From Diprion similis (Eukaryota > Arthropoda > Insecta > Hymenoptera > Diprionidae): 64,000 bases of DNA. Below are positions 12,254 through 23,800 of this stretch, piece after piece (within the stretch, counting starts at the first letter, position 1; each line of letters starts with the position of its first letter). Below the pieces are notes generated by a model, which was not told the DNA's origin, did not search any database, and saw nothing but the letters and a program-made list of their open reading frames with translations. The stretch spans positions 10,105,981 to 10,169,980 of the forward strand of contig NC_060111.1 in the NCBI RefSeq assembly GCF_021155765.1. The letters run 5' to 3'. A program made the translations under genes and the position numbers.

Positions 12254-13083
12254 TCTCTAGGTAATATCAGTCTTTAGTTTTTTATGTCCAGTTTAAAATT
12301 GTAATTAATTTATATGACGTTTCGAAAAAGTCTTGTGAGTGAAAAGAGGGATTGACGAACATTAAATTACGTTCAATTGCCTTACTCTACTTCGGCAAAA
12401 CCTTATAGTCCGGGAATCAGTGACATTTTTTTGTGACACATTTGATGAAGAATAATTTCATTATTTTCGTGTCATATTAACGCCTTCTTGGTATAAAATC
12501 AACTCCTGCCGGCGCACCAGCGGGACAACGCTTATCAGCAGCTTATCAATGACATATCAGTTAGAAAAAAATCACTTCCTGCCACCTGTAGCGTAGAACG
12601 ATGTACTCCTGCCATGGACCGACTGATGTGAAAAAAAATTGACCTAAGTGATAAGAGCTGAATTTTTTTAACGCTTCCTGTAGATATCCCATCGGAATTG
12701 AAAAACATCAACTTCAAAGAGGTCTTAGTGAAGTTCCTGATTGATGACTGGAAAAACCCTGCAATGGCGCCATTTTTCAAAAATAAAACTGTTTACATCA
12801 ATTATAAAAATTGTTATAAATGCGAAGAAGTTAACGATGCCGTTTTGAGGACTGAAGACGAGAATTACGCATGTCCTGCACATGAAGAAGCCGATACAAA
12901 AGTGATGTTCCATGCTTGCAAAGTGGAGCCAGACTGAAATGTTGTCATTCGTTGCTCAGATACCGACATTTTGATAATAGCACTGGGAAACATGCAACAT
13001 TTGATTAAAAACGTTAAACTTTGGCTAAAAGTTGGTATTGGCAATTCGGAAAGATTTATTAACGTATCGAAGCCGTACGATAC

Positions 13084-13433
13084 TGTTGAAATTTCTTTCT
13101 TTGATTAGAAAAGAAAAGCTCAACGAGTTCAAAGAGAAGGGACAATTGGATGATTGGTAGAAAGGGTTCAATAATATTTCTTTCACAGGAATTATGATGA
13201 TAATTACAATGATAAACTTTATTAGAATGTTCTTTGCAAAAAATAGTTAACAGATTAGACTTTGAATAGCTTTGGCTGTGTAACTGCTCCTTCACAGAGC
13301 TGGAGGTGAACTGGCGAGAGAGCACGAAAGCCTTCTCGCTCTTTTCTTTGAAACGACGCCTCTCGCGTCGTTTGCCAGTAGCTCGAGTGCAGAAGTACCG
13401 GTATCGTCGGACTCTGCTCGAACCAAGCCAACA
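13084..13433 (-). repeat. 3' LTR of Copia A
   Basis: 350 bp, TGTTG...CAACA. It is preceded on the minus strand by a purine-rich stretch near 13434-13445 that would serve as polypurine tract. It pairs with 17637-17986. Confidence 0.95.
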
Positions 13434-13453
13434 CTTCCGCCGTTTGAGTAGAG

Positions 13454-16400
13454 TCAGAGTTCCTTAACCCCGATGTCGTCTCTCAGTTTACAAAAGCGAT
13501 TTTTGGTAAGCGCCTTTGTAAGGATGTCGGCCTTCTGTTCTTCGGTCCGAAGATATTCGACGTTAAGTTCGCCATCTTGAACTTTCTCTCGCACGAAATG
13601 GAACCTCACGTCGATATGTTTCGTCCTTTTATGAAACTCTGGGTTCCGTGCTAGTCGAATGGAACTTTGGTTGTTCACGTGGATGACCGTGGCCTCTTTA
13701 CACGGCTGCTCGATGTCGGACAACAGCCTTCTCAGCCACACCGCTTCCCTCGATGTTATCGACGCTGCCACGTACTCTGCTTCAGTTGTACTGAGCGTGA
13801 CGAGCTTCTGTCGTTGACTTGCCCACGTCACGGGGCCACCAGCCAGCTCGAACACGTACCCGGTTGTAGATCTTCTCGTTTCTACATCTCCTGCGAAGTC
13901 GGCATCCGAATATCCTCTCAGACTTAATTCGCCGCCCTCGCCTCGATATTTTATTCCGTAGTCCGCCGTCCCGGCGACGTACGAAATAATGCGCTTCACT
14001 GCGCGCCAATGTTCTTTGCTGTGTCGATTCAGGAATTTGCTCACTAAATTCACCGCGAAAGATATGTCTGGGCGCGACACAATCGACAAGAACATTAGAG
14101 ACCCCATGGCCTCTCGATATGGGACATCTTCGCCCTCTTCTCCCTCGGATAACGGTAATAGTTTCGATCCTGCTTCACACGGTACGCTTGTCGACTTCCC
14201 GTCGACCATCTCGAATCTCTCGAGTATTTTCCTTGCGTACAGGCTCTGATGTACGAAGACCGTTCTCGTTGCCCTCTCTCGTTCGATCTGCATTCCCACG
14301 AATAGACTTGCGTCCCCAATCGTTATCTTGAACGCTTCCTTGAGATGCTTGAGAACGACGTCGATCGCTCCTTTATTTTCCGCTGCTACCAGGCCGTCAT
14401 CGACGAACAGGGCCAGGTACACGATGCTCTCTCCCACTCGACCGACAAAAATGCATTTGTCCGCGCTTGTTTCTTTGAATTTGAATTTTCGAAGAAACGA
14501 GCTGAATTCCCGATTCCAGCAACGAGGGGATTGTTTTAATCCATACAACGACTTTTCGAGGAGGCACACCTTGTTCTCTCGAGTTTCCTCGTCTACCGGA
14601 TATCCTTCGGGCAATTCCATAAAAATTTCTTCGTCGAGTTTTCCGTATAAGAATGCAGTTTGCACGTCAAACTGTGAGAGCTCCAAATCTTTTGCTGCAA
14701 CGACAGCCAAAAGAACCCGCAGTGAGTCGTATCGCACGACCGGAGCGAACGTCTCCGTAAAATCTACGCCTTCTCTCTGCATGAAACCTCTTGCCACGAG
14801 ACGAGCCTTGAACCGACGAATTTCACCTTTTTCATCTTTTAACACTCTGAAAACCCATCTCGAGTCGATCGTTTTCATCCGTGGTCGCCTTTCCACCAGC
14901 GACCAGGTCCCGTTTTCCTTATGTGATTCGAGTTCTGAGTCAACAGCTTCCCGCCATTTTTCCGACTCTCTGCTTCGAAGGGCCTCGCCGTAAGTTCCTG
15001 GTATCACACACTCCGCGACGTTTGTTTCGAACCTTGCCGGTCTTCGGATGAGATTCCGATCTCTTAACTGTCGCGTTTCACCTTCGGCTGCTTCCCGCTG
15101 TTCCGGCTCCTCCGCTAACTCGAATACTTCGTTGTCATCTTCGTCTTCTTCCGCCGGAGCTTGAACGATTTCTTCGTTCGCTTCGTGTTTCGGCAAAATC
15201 AGTTCGCTCGATTCGCCTTTCTCGGAAAGAACCGACGGTCCGACGACCTCGTGAAATGTCACGTCCCGCGACACTGTCACCTTTTTATTTTTTGGGTCAT
15301 AAAGTCTGTAATTCGAGGAATTACTCTCGTAACCGACGAGAATCATTTTCTTCGCGTGCGCATCCAATTTCTTCAATAACTGCTTCGGTACGTTGACATA
15401 CGCTTCAGAGCCGAAAATTCTCAGATGCGTCAGGTCCGGTTTCACACCGATCCATTCCTCGTGCGGAGTTTTTTCTTTCTGTACGCTCGACGCTCCAGCC
15501 CGGTTCATCAAGTACACGGCTGTACTGCACGCTTCCGCCCAAAGACACTTGGGGAGATTCTTCGCGAGTAACATGGTCCGCGCACTTTCGATCAACGTCC
15601 TGTTGTCTCTTTCCGATTTACCGTTTTGCTGTGGCGTGTACGGGGCTGTGAACTCTCGTTGGATCCCTCGTGAATCCGTGTAGCTCTCAAATGCCCGGTT
15701 TTTAAACTCCGTTCCGTTGTCCGACCGAAGAACCCGCATCGGCCTGCCAAACTTGTTTTCGATAAGTTTGTCGAATTTTTTGAACTTCTCTAACACGTCA
15801 CTTTTGTGTCTCAGGAAGTATATGTGGCGAAAACTCGTCGCATCGTCTTTAAAAGTCAATAGAAATCGCGCACCGCCGAGAGACGCTTCGGACATCGGTC
15901 CGCACACATCCGTGTGGATCACTTCTCCCGGAACTGTCTTTGCGCGAACTCGCGTTTTCTTAAACACTTTTCTATGCGATTTTCCTTCCTGACACGAACC
16001 ACAAAAACTTTCTGAGTTTTCCGAAAACTCGACGCCTTTAACTAGATTTTCCTTGACTAGGCTTCGCACCGTTTGTCCGTTCACATGTCCAAGTCTTTCG
16101 TGCCAAACTCGAAAACTCTTTTTCACAACGTTGGCTTCACTGCCGCACTTCGCACTTTTGGTTTTAAAGATCATTCGATAGATTTTATTCTCGAGTTTCA
16201 CACCGAAACCAACCGCGAACCCGTTATTGTCAATACGCACGCCGTTTCCCCGAAAAAGCACTTCGAGGCCTTTTTCCGCACAGACACCGACCGAAAATAA
16301 ATTTTTCGTCATATCCGGGACGTATAATACGACTCCCGCGACACGACACTCTTTACTTACTCCGAGAGACACCGTGTTACCTACGGGTAACTCGCGATAG

Positions 16401-17362
16401 TCACTTAGCCAGTCCCGTCGGTAAGTGATGTGACGCGACGCTCCGCTGTCGGTCAACCAACTATCGCTTTTATCGGCAGCGAGTATTTTTCTCACTACCT
16501 CGGACGGAATATTGAACACTTCACTTTTACCGATATTTTTCCTTTTTTCGGCACTCGCGTTCTCGACAACAAAAGCACAATCACTCGAATTGTTCCCGCC
16601 ACCGTCACTGCCTTTCTTTTTGCAGCTTGACGCGTAATGGCCAAGTTCTTGACACTTGAAACACCGCACTTTGGGCTTCGCACTCTTTTTCTTATTTTTC
16701 GTGTCCTTAGAGCTCGCTTTGCTTTTGTTCTTGTCTTTTTCCTTCGAATTTTTCACCGCTACAAACGCACTTTCACTTTCGTCGTTTGCTGACAGACGCG
16801 ACTCTTCGCGACGCAGCCGTTCCTCCAGATTCTCCAATGTTTGCATGTCTGGCGGCATATTGTCCCACGCGGTCATAAAGTTCGAATATTTTGGCGTAAG
16901 ACTTCCTAAAATCTTTGCCATGATCGTCGTGTCCGAGACTATCTCTCCTACGTCCATCAGCTGCGCCGCCATGTTTGTTACTTTAGCGACGTGCTGAGTT
17001 ATCGAGTCGTTCGCTTCCATTCGGTACTCGTACAACCTTGTCGAGAGCATTAATTTGTTTGACGCTGAACGTTGTTCGTGAATCGCCGCCAACTTCTTCC
17101 ACATTTCGCATGCGGTTTCGCAAATTAACAATGGCCGCATCTGGTCTGACTCGAGCGTTGACGATAGGAGGAACATGGCACGCGCATTCTCGACGTCCCA
17201 TGCCTCAGCCTCTGGTGTTGCTCCGCCCGGCCTCGGTTTTGTACCGTTCACGATTCCCCAGATACGATGCGCCAAAAATAACGCCCGCATCTGAAATTTC
17301 CAGCCTTGATAATCTTGGCCGTCGAATTTTGAGACATTCTTCGTTGTGATTGCCTCAGACAT
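13454..17362 (-). CDS. Copia gag-pol polyprotein, intact ORF
   Basis: A single ORF encodes all retrotransposition functions. The open frame begins at 17419, but the start at 17362 (MSEAITTK) matches the usual Copia N-terminus and gives about 1,302 residues. Counting from 17419, the order is: gag/UBN2-like 20-210; CCHC knuckle CFKCQELGHYASSC at 253; aspartic protease DSGA at 324; pre-integrase zinc region near 440-485; integrase with D504, D567 and E603; reverse transcriptase about 840-1080 with FVDD at 1005; and RNase H about 1168-1290 with YSDADF and STTEAE. One oddity is that the third RNase H acidic position reads VNNQSS where the family normally has DNQS, so RNase H may be impaired. Base composition is more GC-rich than the surroundings, fitting a recent arrival. 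Confidence 0.95.
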   Translation of the reverse strand: MSEAITTKNVSKFDGQDYQGWKFQMRALFLAHRIWGIVNGTKPRPGGATPEAEAWDVENARAMFLLSSTLESDQMRPLLICETACEMWKKLAAIHEQRSASNKLMLSTRLYEYRMEANDSITQHVAKVTNMAAQLMDVGEIVSDTTIMAKILGSLTPKYSNFMTAWDNMPPDMQTLENLEERLRREESRLSANDESESAFVAVKNSKEKDKNKSKASSKDTKNKKKSAKPKVRCFKCQELGHYASSCKKKGSDGGGNNSSDCAFVVENASAEKRKNIGKSEVFNIPSEVVRKILAADKSDSWLTDSGASRHITYRRDWLSDYRELPVGNTVSLGVSKECRVAGVVLYVPDMTKNLFSVGVCAEKGLEVLFRGNGVRIDNNGFAVGFGVKLENKIYRMIFKTKSAKCGSEANVVKKSFRVWHERLGHVNGQTVRSLVKENLVKGVEFSENSESFCGSCQEGKSHRKVFKKTRVRAKTVPGEVIHTDVCGPMSEASLGGARFLLTFKDDATSFRHIYFLRHKSDVLEKFKKFDKLIENKFGRPMRVLRSDNGTEFKNRAFESYTDSRGIQREFTAPYTPQQNGKSERDNRTLIESARTMLLAKNLPKCLWAEACSTAVYLMNRAGASSVQKEKTPHEEWIGVKPDLTHLRIFGSEAYVNVPKQLLKKLDAHAKKMILVGYESNSSNYRLYDPKNKKVTVSRDVTFHEVVGPSVLSEKGESSELILPKHEANEEIVQAPAEEDEDDNEVFELAEEPEQREAAEGETRQLRDRNLIRRPARFETNVAECVIPGTYGEALRSRESEKWREAVDSELESHKENGTWSLVERRPRMKTIDSRWVFRVLKDEKGEIRRFKARLVARGFMQREGVDFTETFAPVVRYDSLRVLLAVVAAKDLELSQFDVQTAFLYGKLDEEIFMELPEGYPVDEETRENKVCLLEKSLYGLKQSPRCWNREFSSFLRKFKFKETSADKCIFVGRVGESIVYLALFVDDGLVAAENKGAIDVVLKHLKEAFKITIGDASLFVGMQIERERATRTVFVHQSLYARKILERFEMVDGKSTSVPCEAGSKLLPLSEGEEGEDVPYREAMGSLMFLSIVSRPDISFAVNLVSKFLNRHSKEHWRAVKRIISYVAGTADYGIKYRGEGGELSLRGYSDADFAGDVETRRSTTGYVFELAGGPVTWASQRQKLVTLSTTEAEYVAASITSREAVWLRRLLSDIEQPCKEATVIHVNNQSSIRLARNPEFHKRTKHIDVRFHFVREKVQDGELNVEYLRTEEQKADILTKALTKNRFCKLRDDIGVKEL

Positions 17363-17620
17363 TGTGGATTCGCTTTGCTCGCTTGCTGCGCACGAATTCT
17401 CACACACGGCACGTTTCACACGTTATCGTAGTTCTCTCACGACCGCCACAAAAGGCTGCCGTCGGTTTCACCACACGTGGTTTTCTCCACGCCGCGTTTT
17501 TTTTTTTTTTTTTTTTTTTAACACGCGTCTTTACGCTTCCTGCGTAACGAAACCGCACTTTTCGCGACACTCCCGAGAACCACTTTTCTACCAATCTAGA
17601 TCCCTTCTGGCAGTCAACGT

Positions 17621-17636
17621 GACTGGGCCCATAACC
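17621..17636 (-). other. Copia-type primer-binding site
   Basis: On the minus strand, GGTTATGGGCCCAGTC lies directly inside the 5' LTR of Copia A. It resembles the internal initiator-tRNA-Met primer site known for Drosophila copia (from memory). The second Copia has a closely similar string at 24977-24991. Confidence 0.7.
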
Positions 17637-17986
17637 TGTTGAAATTTCTTTCTTTGATTAGAAAAGAAAAGCTCAACGAGTTCAAAGAGAAGGGACAATT
17701 GGATGATTGGTAGAAAGGGTTCAATAATATTTCTTTCACAGGAGTTATGATGATAATTACAATGATAAACTTTATTAGAATGTTCTTTGCAAAAAATAGT
17801 TAACAGATTAGACTTTGAATAGCTTTGGCTGTGTAACTGCTCCTTCACAGAGCTGGAGGTGAACTGGCGAGAGAGCACGAAAGCCTTCTCGCTCTTTTCT
17901 TTGAAACGACGCCTCTCGCGTCGTTTGCCAGTAGCTCGAGTGCAGAAGTACCAGTATCGTCGGACTCTGCTCGAACCAAGCCAACA
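17637..17986 (-). repeat. 5' LTR of Copia A
   Basis: 350 bp. It differs from the partner LTR at about two bases (for example GGAGTT here against GGAATT, and ACCAGT against ACCGGT). It should contain the element promoter. Confidence 0.95.
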
Positions 17987-18387
17987 GATACATTGGGGCA
18001 ACAGTTATGTGAAGCTCTTCCAGGATTTCACGCTTTCACGGGATGTGACTTCAATCCTGCTTACTTCAACAAGGGCAAGAATCGGCCATTCATCGTTTTG
18101 CAGAAGTCTCCTGAATTCATCGAAGCCTTCTCGAAATTACCGAATTATCCAGACATCGAAACAAATGGTATTTTCGAAGCATTAGAAAAATTTGTTTTCA
18201 GCATGTATGGCTGCAAACAATTAATAGACGTTAATGAGGCCCGACTGGCTATTTTTATGAAAGCTTTCAAATGCAACGACATTAAGGAGCAGTTCAAACT
18301 GAAAACGAAGAACTTCGATGGATCTATTTTGCCACCGTGCAAATCAGAGTTGCGACAACAAATTCTTAGATCCGCTTATATCTCCAG

Positions 18388-18589
18388 TGTTAGAGTTGAA
18401 CAGTTCAGGGGAGTAGGATGTGGGTGATTGTAGAAAGTATTTTTAAGATAAAAAAAGAAGAATGTATTTATTGAGTTATTGCCATCGCGGCCGCAGTTCG
18501 TGCACAACTGATGCGTACATCGGGTATCAGCCGTACGCGCATGCGCTTGTGTACAGTGTACATTCGTAAGCAACCAACTTGCTTTAACA
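18388..18589 (-). repeat. 3' LTR of Copia B
   Basis: 202 bp, followed on the plus side by the end of the pol frame at 18600. It pairs with 24992-25193. Confidence 0.93.
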
Positions 18590-20138
18590 CTACCGCGGTT
18601 TAAGCGTTTTGTACACATTTCTTTACATTTATACTTGCACACAGTCTTGAAAAACGATTCCTCGGCAGGGCCTTTGTGAATATGTCTGCACGTTGATTTT
18701 CAGAATCAACTCGTGCCACAGTGATTTCTTTGTCTTCTACCACTTTTCTTGTATAGTGATAGCGAACGTCTACGTGTTTTGTTCTCTTATGATATACCGG
18801 ATTTTTGACTAGGTCGATTGTACTGCTATTATCTATAAATAGGACTGTTTCTTTTCTACATGGATGTCCGATATCACTGAGTAGTTTTCTCAAGCACACA
18901 CTCTCTTTCGCTGCTGCAGATGCAGCCACATACTCTGCTTCCGTTGTGCTTAGCGTGACCATCCTTTGTCTTTGCGACGACCACGTCACCGCCCCATTAG
19001 CTAAACAGAATACAAAACCGGTAGTTGATCTTCTTGTATCAACGTCCCCAGCGTAGTCTGCGTCGGAGAAGCCAACTAACTCAAACATACTACCGCAGTT
19101 TTTATACTCTATACCTGTATCCACTGTACCAACAAGATAGGCAAAAATCCTTTTTACTGCACGCCAGTGCGACTGATCATGCTTACCTACGTATTTACTG
19201 ATCACATTTACAGCGTATGATATATCTGGGCGTGATACTGTCGCTAAGAATACCAACGAGCCAATCGCCTCTCGATAGGGCACATTGCTCATCTCCTTGC
19301 TTTCACCCATTTCAGATAAAGACAATATTACATGTGGATCAGCTGGTACACTCAGTGGGTTTGCATTTCTCATGCCAAATTTTTCAATTATTTTCTTAAT
19401 ATATATGCTTTGGTGAATGACTAGTGTTTTTTCCGCACGGCTGCGTGCTATTTGTATTCCTACAAACATACCTGAGTCGCTGATTGTAATCTCAAACGTA
19501 CTTTTTAGTTTACAAACAATGTCATCGAGAGTCTGCTTAGAGTCTGCTGCTACGAGTCCATCGTCTACGAATAATGCTAAGTACACTCTTTCACCCCTTA
19601 TTTTTCCTACAAACGTACATTTGTCGGCTTCACATTCTTTGAAATTGAACTCATTCAGGAATTGGGTGAATTTCTAATTCCAACATCGTGGAGCTTATTT
19701 TAGACCGTACCCACACAGCACAATGGCGTCCCTGTAAGATCCTGTGGATATCTTAACGGGATATGATGGATATCCGTTGCAGGTCCAGAATAGTCCTTGA
19801 GATGGATATTGGATATACTACGGATCCCCAGATGTCCGCTTATGCGACGGTCCTGAGGACGTTTAAATGATATATTCTCAGTACTTCTGCAGATATCTTT
19901 GGACATTTCAGAACGCCTTCTAGGATTTAATGAGGCTATAATTAGTACTTAGGAATATTTCACAACAACATCTGCAGATTTTCAAGGGAAAGGGTGAATA
20001 AAGTAGGTCGATTAGCAAACATCAAAAACTGGTATTAACGTTCGTGAACTAGTAATTTATTTTTCACATATACATATGATGTATTAATAAACGCAATCTG
20101 GACTAATCAAGTATGACAATTACAGGTACGTAGTCTGT

Positions 20139-20250
20139 ACACTTGTGTGCAGTGATCCTGAGACGACAGGCTATAATCAGAGTACACAGAAGCTCAAAAA
20201 CAAACTATAATATAGCGCCCGTTGCAGGATCACTGCACACAAGTGTATAT
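20139..20250. repeat. Hairpin with 22-bp arms
   Basis: ACACTTGTGTGCAGTGATCC at the left is repeated in inverted form (GGATCACTGCACACAAGTGT) about 70 bp later. The arms are essentially perfect. It may be a tiny MITE or a terminal-repeat remnant within the larger element. Confidence 0.8.
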
Positions 20251-20278
20251 TTGCGATGTTAAATTCTATGACATATAT

Positions 20279-20884
20279 TGTGACGGGAGGTGAATCTCGC
20301 ACTTATTTGGGGGGAGAGAGGAGGGAGACGAGAGACGGGGAAGAGTAACTGCACGTGCCGGCGTTGTGAAAAATAAAGTATATCGTGTATTTAATATCGG
20401 ATGGATCTTAAGGGCTACTTGACAAAGGGGTCGGTCCCGCGTGGCGGCTGGTCACGCCCCAGCCGGTTAGCGTGTTTCTTAAATCTAAATCCTTAAAAAC
20501 TAATGAATTAGTGCTAATGACGTGTGAGTGAACGGGGTGGGTGTGTGTGTGAGTGTGTGGATGTGTATGGGGAGTGGGGGGGGGGGGGGGGGGGGGGGGG
20601 CGTGTGTGAGGGGATCTGAGGGAGATGCAGTGGTTGGATGCAGTGATTGGTGGTGGCGGTACGGAGCGTGGTTGGTGTGTGGTGAAGTGGAATCAGATCA
20701 GCTGACCTTTTCGTTTCGTTGCTTGGCCTTCGATGCGTCCGGCGGCGTACGTGGCTGGCACAAGAGTGCCTTCTCCGGCCGGCCCGGCGCGTCTTCGGGT
20801 GCGCCCGGGCCGGTTCGGCATTGTTCGGCCCCGCTCCGCGGGTTTGGGGCTTATTGTGACGTGCACGCGGGGTGCAACGTCACA
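20279..20884. mobile_element. Solo LTR (606 bp) with ATAT target duplication
   Basis: It starts TGTGACGGG and ends AACGTCACA, so the termini TGTGAC/GTCACA are inverted. It is flanked on both sides by ATAT (20275-20278 and 20885-20888). It has an AT-rich then GC-rich profile and a G-run of about 22 near 20577-20600. No coding region is flanked by a second copy, so this looks like recombination between LTRs. Confidence 0.7.
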
Positions 20885-23800
20885 ATATAAAGCAAGTTAT
20901 ATGATTATTGTATGCAAACCACTTTAAGAGGATATCGAACAAAAAACAACAGATTTCTATGCAAAAAACACGTGGCGTCTAAAATGCAGAGTAACCTTAA
21001 CCTCCAATTGCAACCAAGTAATAATATCCGTTCAGAATTTACATACATATATTGGCCCTAAAACACAAAAAATATAACAGAATGATAAGAAGTTTGAGTT
21101 GATCAGTACTTACCACTTTCTTGTCGAAGTTTTCGTGATGAGATATATCACAATCACAATCTTACGGGCCGGCCCGCAGAATCCACGCGTGGTCCGCGCG
21201 GCAGCTCACGCAGGAAAGGGCCCGGAAACGGCGAATTGCGATCGATATCGATTCCACCCGAATCGCAGAATCTACATCGCCTGAGTTCTCGTACAATTTG
21301 CGCTCTATTTGAATCGCAAATAATTCGCGTACGGCACGAAATATTATGCCTGATATTGTTTTTAATGTTTTTAAGTTTTGATTGCAGCTGAACGAAAAGT
21401 ACAACGTACGTAAAATTGAACATTAATTACGATACACTTTATATGGTTTTGTTCACAACAGGTGGGATGCTTCTTAGAGTTGAAACATTAATATATATGA
21501 AAAATCGCAAACCCAATTCAATCGAGATGAGGATTAGACCTTAGTTGAATTGACCTGAAGAGCCCCATATATATTTAATGCACATTATGACAAATTCCGA
21601 AAAATTTCATCGATGTATCCGCTATGTGATATCCTCAGCATGTCCATGATAAATCGAATCACGTGCCGGATAAATTATAGATATCCATGTGCGACATATA
21701 CGTATCTTCGATTTTATAAATATCTCCGGAATATTCTATACATCCTGGACATATATTGCCATTTACAGTACATTCAAGGTACATTCTGGGACGCACTTCA
21801 GATGTATAATGGATATCCCCGCGATGGGTTATTCATTTTGGATATCCTGAACATCATACAGATATCTTACATATCCTGGACATATTTTGAACCTGTACAG
21901 GATCATCCTCGGGATGTCTTGTGTTGTGTGGGTATAGTGGTCTCTTAAGCTTACACACTACACGCTTTACTACACTGTTTTCTGCAGGTTCATCTTCCAC
22001 GGTGAGTTCTTCTGGCACCTCAATGTAGATTGTTTCTCTCAGCTCTCCGTTCAGGAAAGCTGACTGAACATCGAACTGCATTGTCTCCAGATCCTGCTGC
22101 GCTATAGTTGCTAATAGGACTCGCAGGGAGTCGTACCTGACAACGGGGGAGAACGTTTCATAGCAATCTACTCCGTGCTCTTGTCTGAAGCCTCGTGCGC
22201 ACAGTGTCGCCTTTTAACGGACTGGTTTACCTTCTGAGTCTGTCTTTATTTTGAAGACCCATTTTGAGTCGATTTTTTTCTGCGACTCCACTCTTGGCAC
22301 AAGTGTTCAGGTACGGCTGTGTTCGTGTGCGTCCAGCTCCTCGGTGATGGCTCTTGCCCACTGCGTGGCATCTCGTCCAGTCATTACTTCGTGGAAAGTC
22401 TGTGGAGTAACATACTCAGCTACATCCACCTGATACCTTACAGGAAGTCTCAGTGTCCTTCGATCTCTGAGGATACGTGGTTCTTCTTGAGGTAGTCCCG
22501 CCTCGTCTTCCACGTTCTCGTTGATGTCTCTCGCACCTACTTCTCCGTTCTCGTGAGCCACCTCCTCCTCTTCTTCAGAGACGTCGTCTTCGGCTTCTTC
22601 TTCCAGCTTATTTTCTGGAATTGTTACAACAAATTCATTATCGTCCTCATTTTTATCAAGCGGGCTTGTTACTTCTCCGATCCGTTTACGGAAAGTAACG
22701 TGTCGTGAGACACTAATTCGCTTTGACACAGGATCGTACACCCGATAGTTGGCAGAATCACCTTCATAGCCGACAAGAATTGTTTTTCGCGCACGCACAT
22801 CGAACTTTCACGTAAACTGCTTAGGTATGTGCACGAATGCTTCCGACCCAAAGATTCGCAGGTGTTGTAAGTCCGGAGGTTTTCCAACCCACATCTCGTA
22901 GGGTGTTACACTGCTCTTTGACGACACCGTTCTATTAAGCACGTATACTGCAGTTTTCACCGCCTCTTGCCAGAAACTAATTGGGAGACTTTTCGCGTGT
23001 ATCATTGTGCGCGCACTCTCGACTATCGTACGGTTATCGAGTTCAATAAACCCGTTTTGTTCTGGAGTATAAGGTGCACTATTTTCCATTTTTATCCCTC
23101 GCGATTTGAGGTACTTAACCATATCGTCATTTATGTATTCACTGCCATTGTCTGACTTGAGTATTTTTATTTGCCGTTTAAACTTATTGGAGATCAATTT
23201 TTCAACTTCCTTGAACTTCTCAAAGACATCAGACTTATGTCTCAGGAAATATACATGACGGTAACCACTCGCGTCATCTTTGAACTTGACAAAGTATTTG
23301 TTTTGACTTAGTGATTCCACCGACATGTCCCCACACACATCCGTGTGTACGACTTCGCCCGACACTGTTGGCACTTTGTCCTTTCTCTTTTTAAAGGAGA
23401 GTCTGTATGATTTGTCAAACTTACACGGTTCACAGAAAATGTCACTTTTATCCGTTAATGTTATTCCATTAACCAGTCTTTTTTTCACGAGTACACGTAT
23501 CGCACGTTGACTCACGTGGCCAAGGCGTTCGTGCCAAACACTCAGATTTGTAGATGGACGTTTGTCTGCACGTCGTTCCCGGGTTTCACGACTTTAAAGA
23601 ATATTCGATAAATGTCATTTTCTTGTTTTGCACCTGACGCTATCACTCTATTGTTACGCATTATGTTCACACTATTTCCACAAAATCTGACTTCGAGTCC
23701 TTTGTTCGTACAGACACCGACTGAGAACAAATTCTTCTTCAGTTTCGGTACGTAAAGGACATTATCGATGCGTGCATCTCGCCACATACCGTTGATTAAT

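Larger units (their letters stand above)
13084..17986 (-). mobile_element. Young, full-length Copia retrotransposon (Copia A)
   Basis: The element is 4,903 bp long with two 350-bp LTRs (13084-13433 and 17637-17986) that start TGTTG and end CAACA and differ at only about two positions by eye. The 5-bp target duplication GATAC sits at 13079-13083 and 17987-17991. It is inserted in the ORF of the surrounding DNA transposon. One uninterrupted gag-pol ORF fills the interior on the minus strand. LTR near-identity indicates a recent insertion. Confidence 0.97.
19710..21932. mobile_element. TA-flanked non-autonomous element with GATATCC-rich ends
   Basis: Terminal inverted repeats begin CCCACACARCACAA, with a TA duplication at 19708-19709 and 21933-21934. 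It is 2,223 bp and sits exactly inside the RT gene of Copia B. Both subterminal regions are crowded with GGATATCC, ACATATCC and GATATC motifs in opposing orientation, likely transposase-binding or structural repeats. There is no transposase ORF. It contains a solo LTR (20279-20884) and a hairpin (20139-20250). TA targeting suggests the Tc1/mariner group, but the TIR was not recognised. Confidence 0.85.

Noticed and set aside
13667..17349. Many plus-strand ORFs across Copia A
   Set aside because: They are antisense shadows of the intact gag-pol ORF and have no domains.
20528..20927. Gly/Arg-rich ORFs over the G-run and GC-rich patch
   Set aside because: They lie within a solo LTR and arise from composition.
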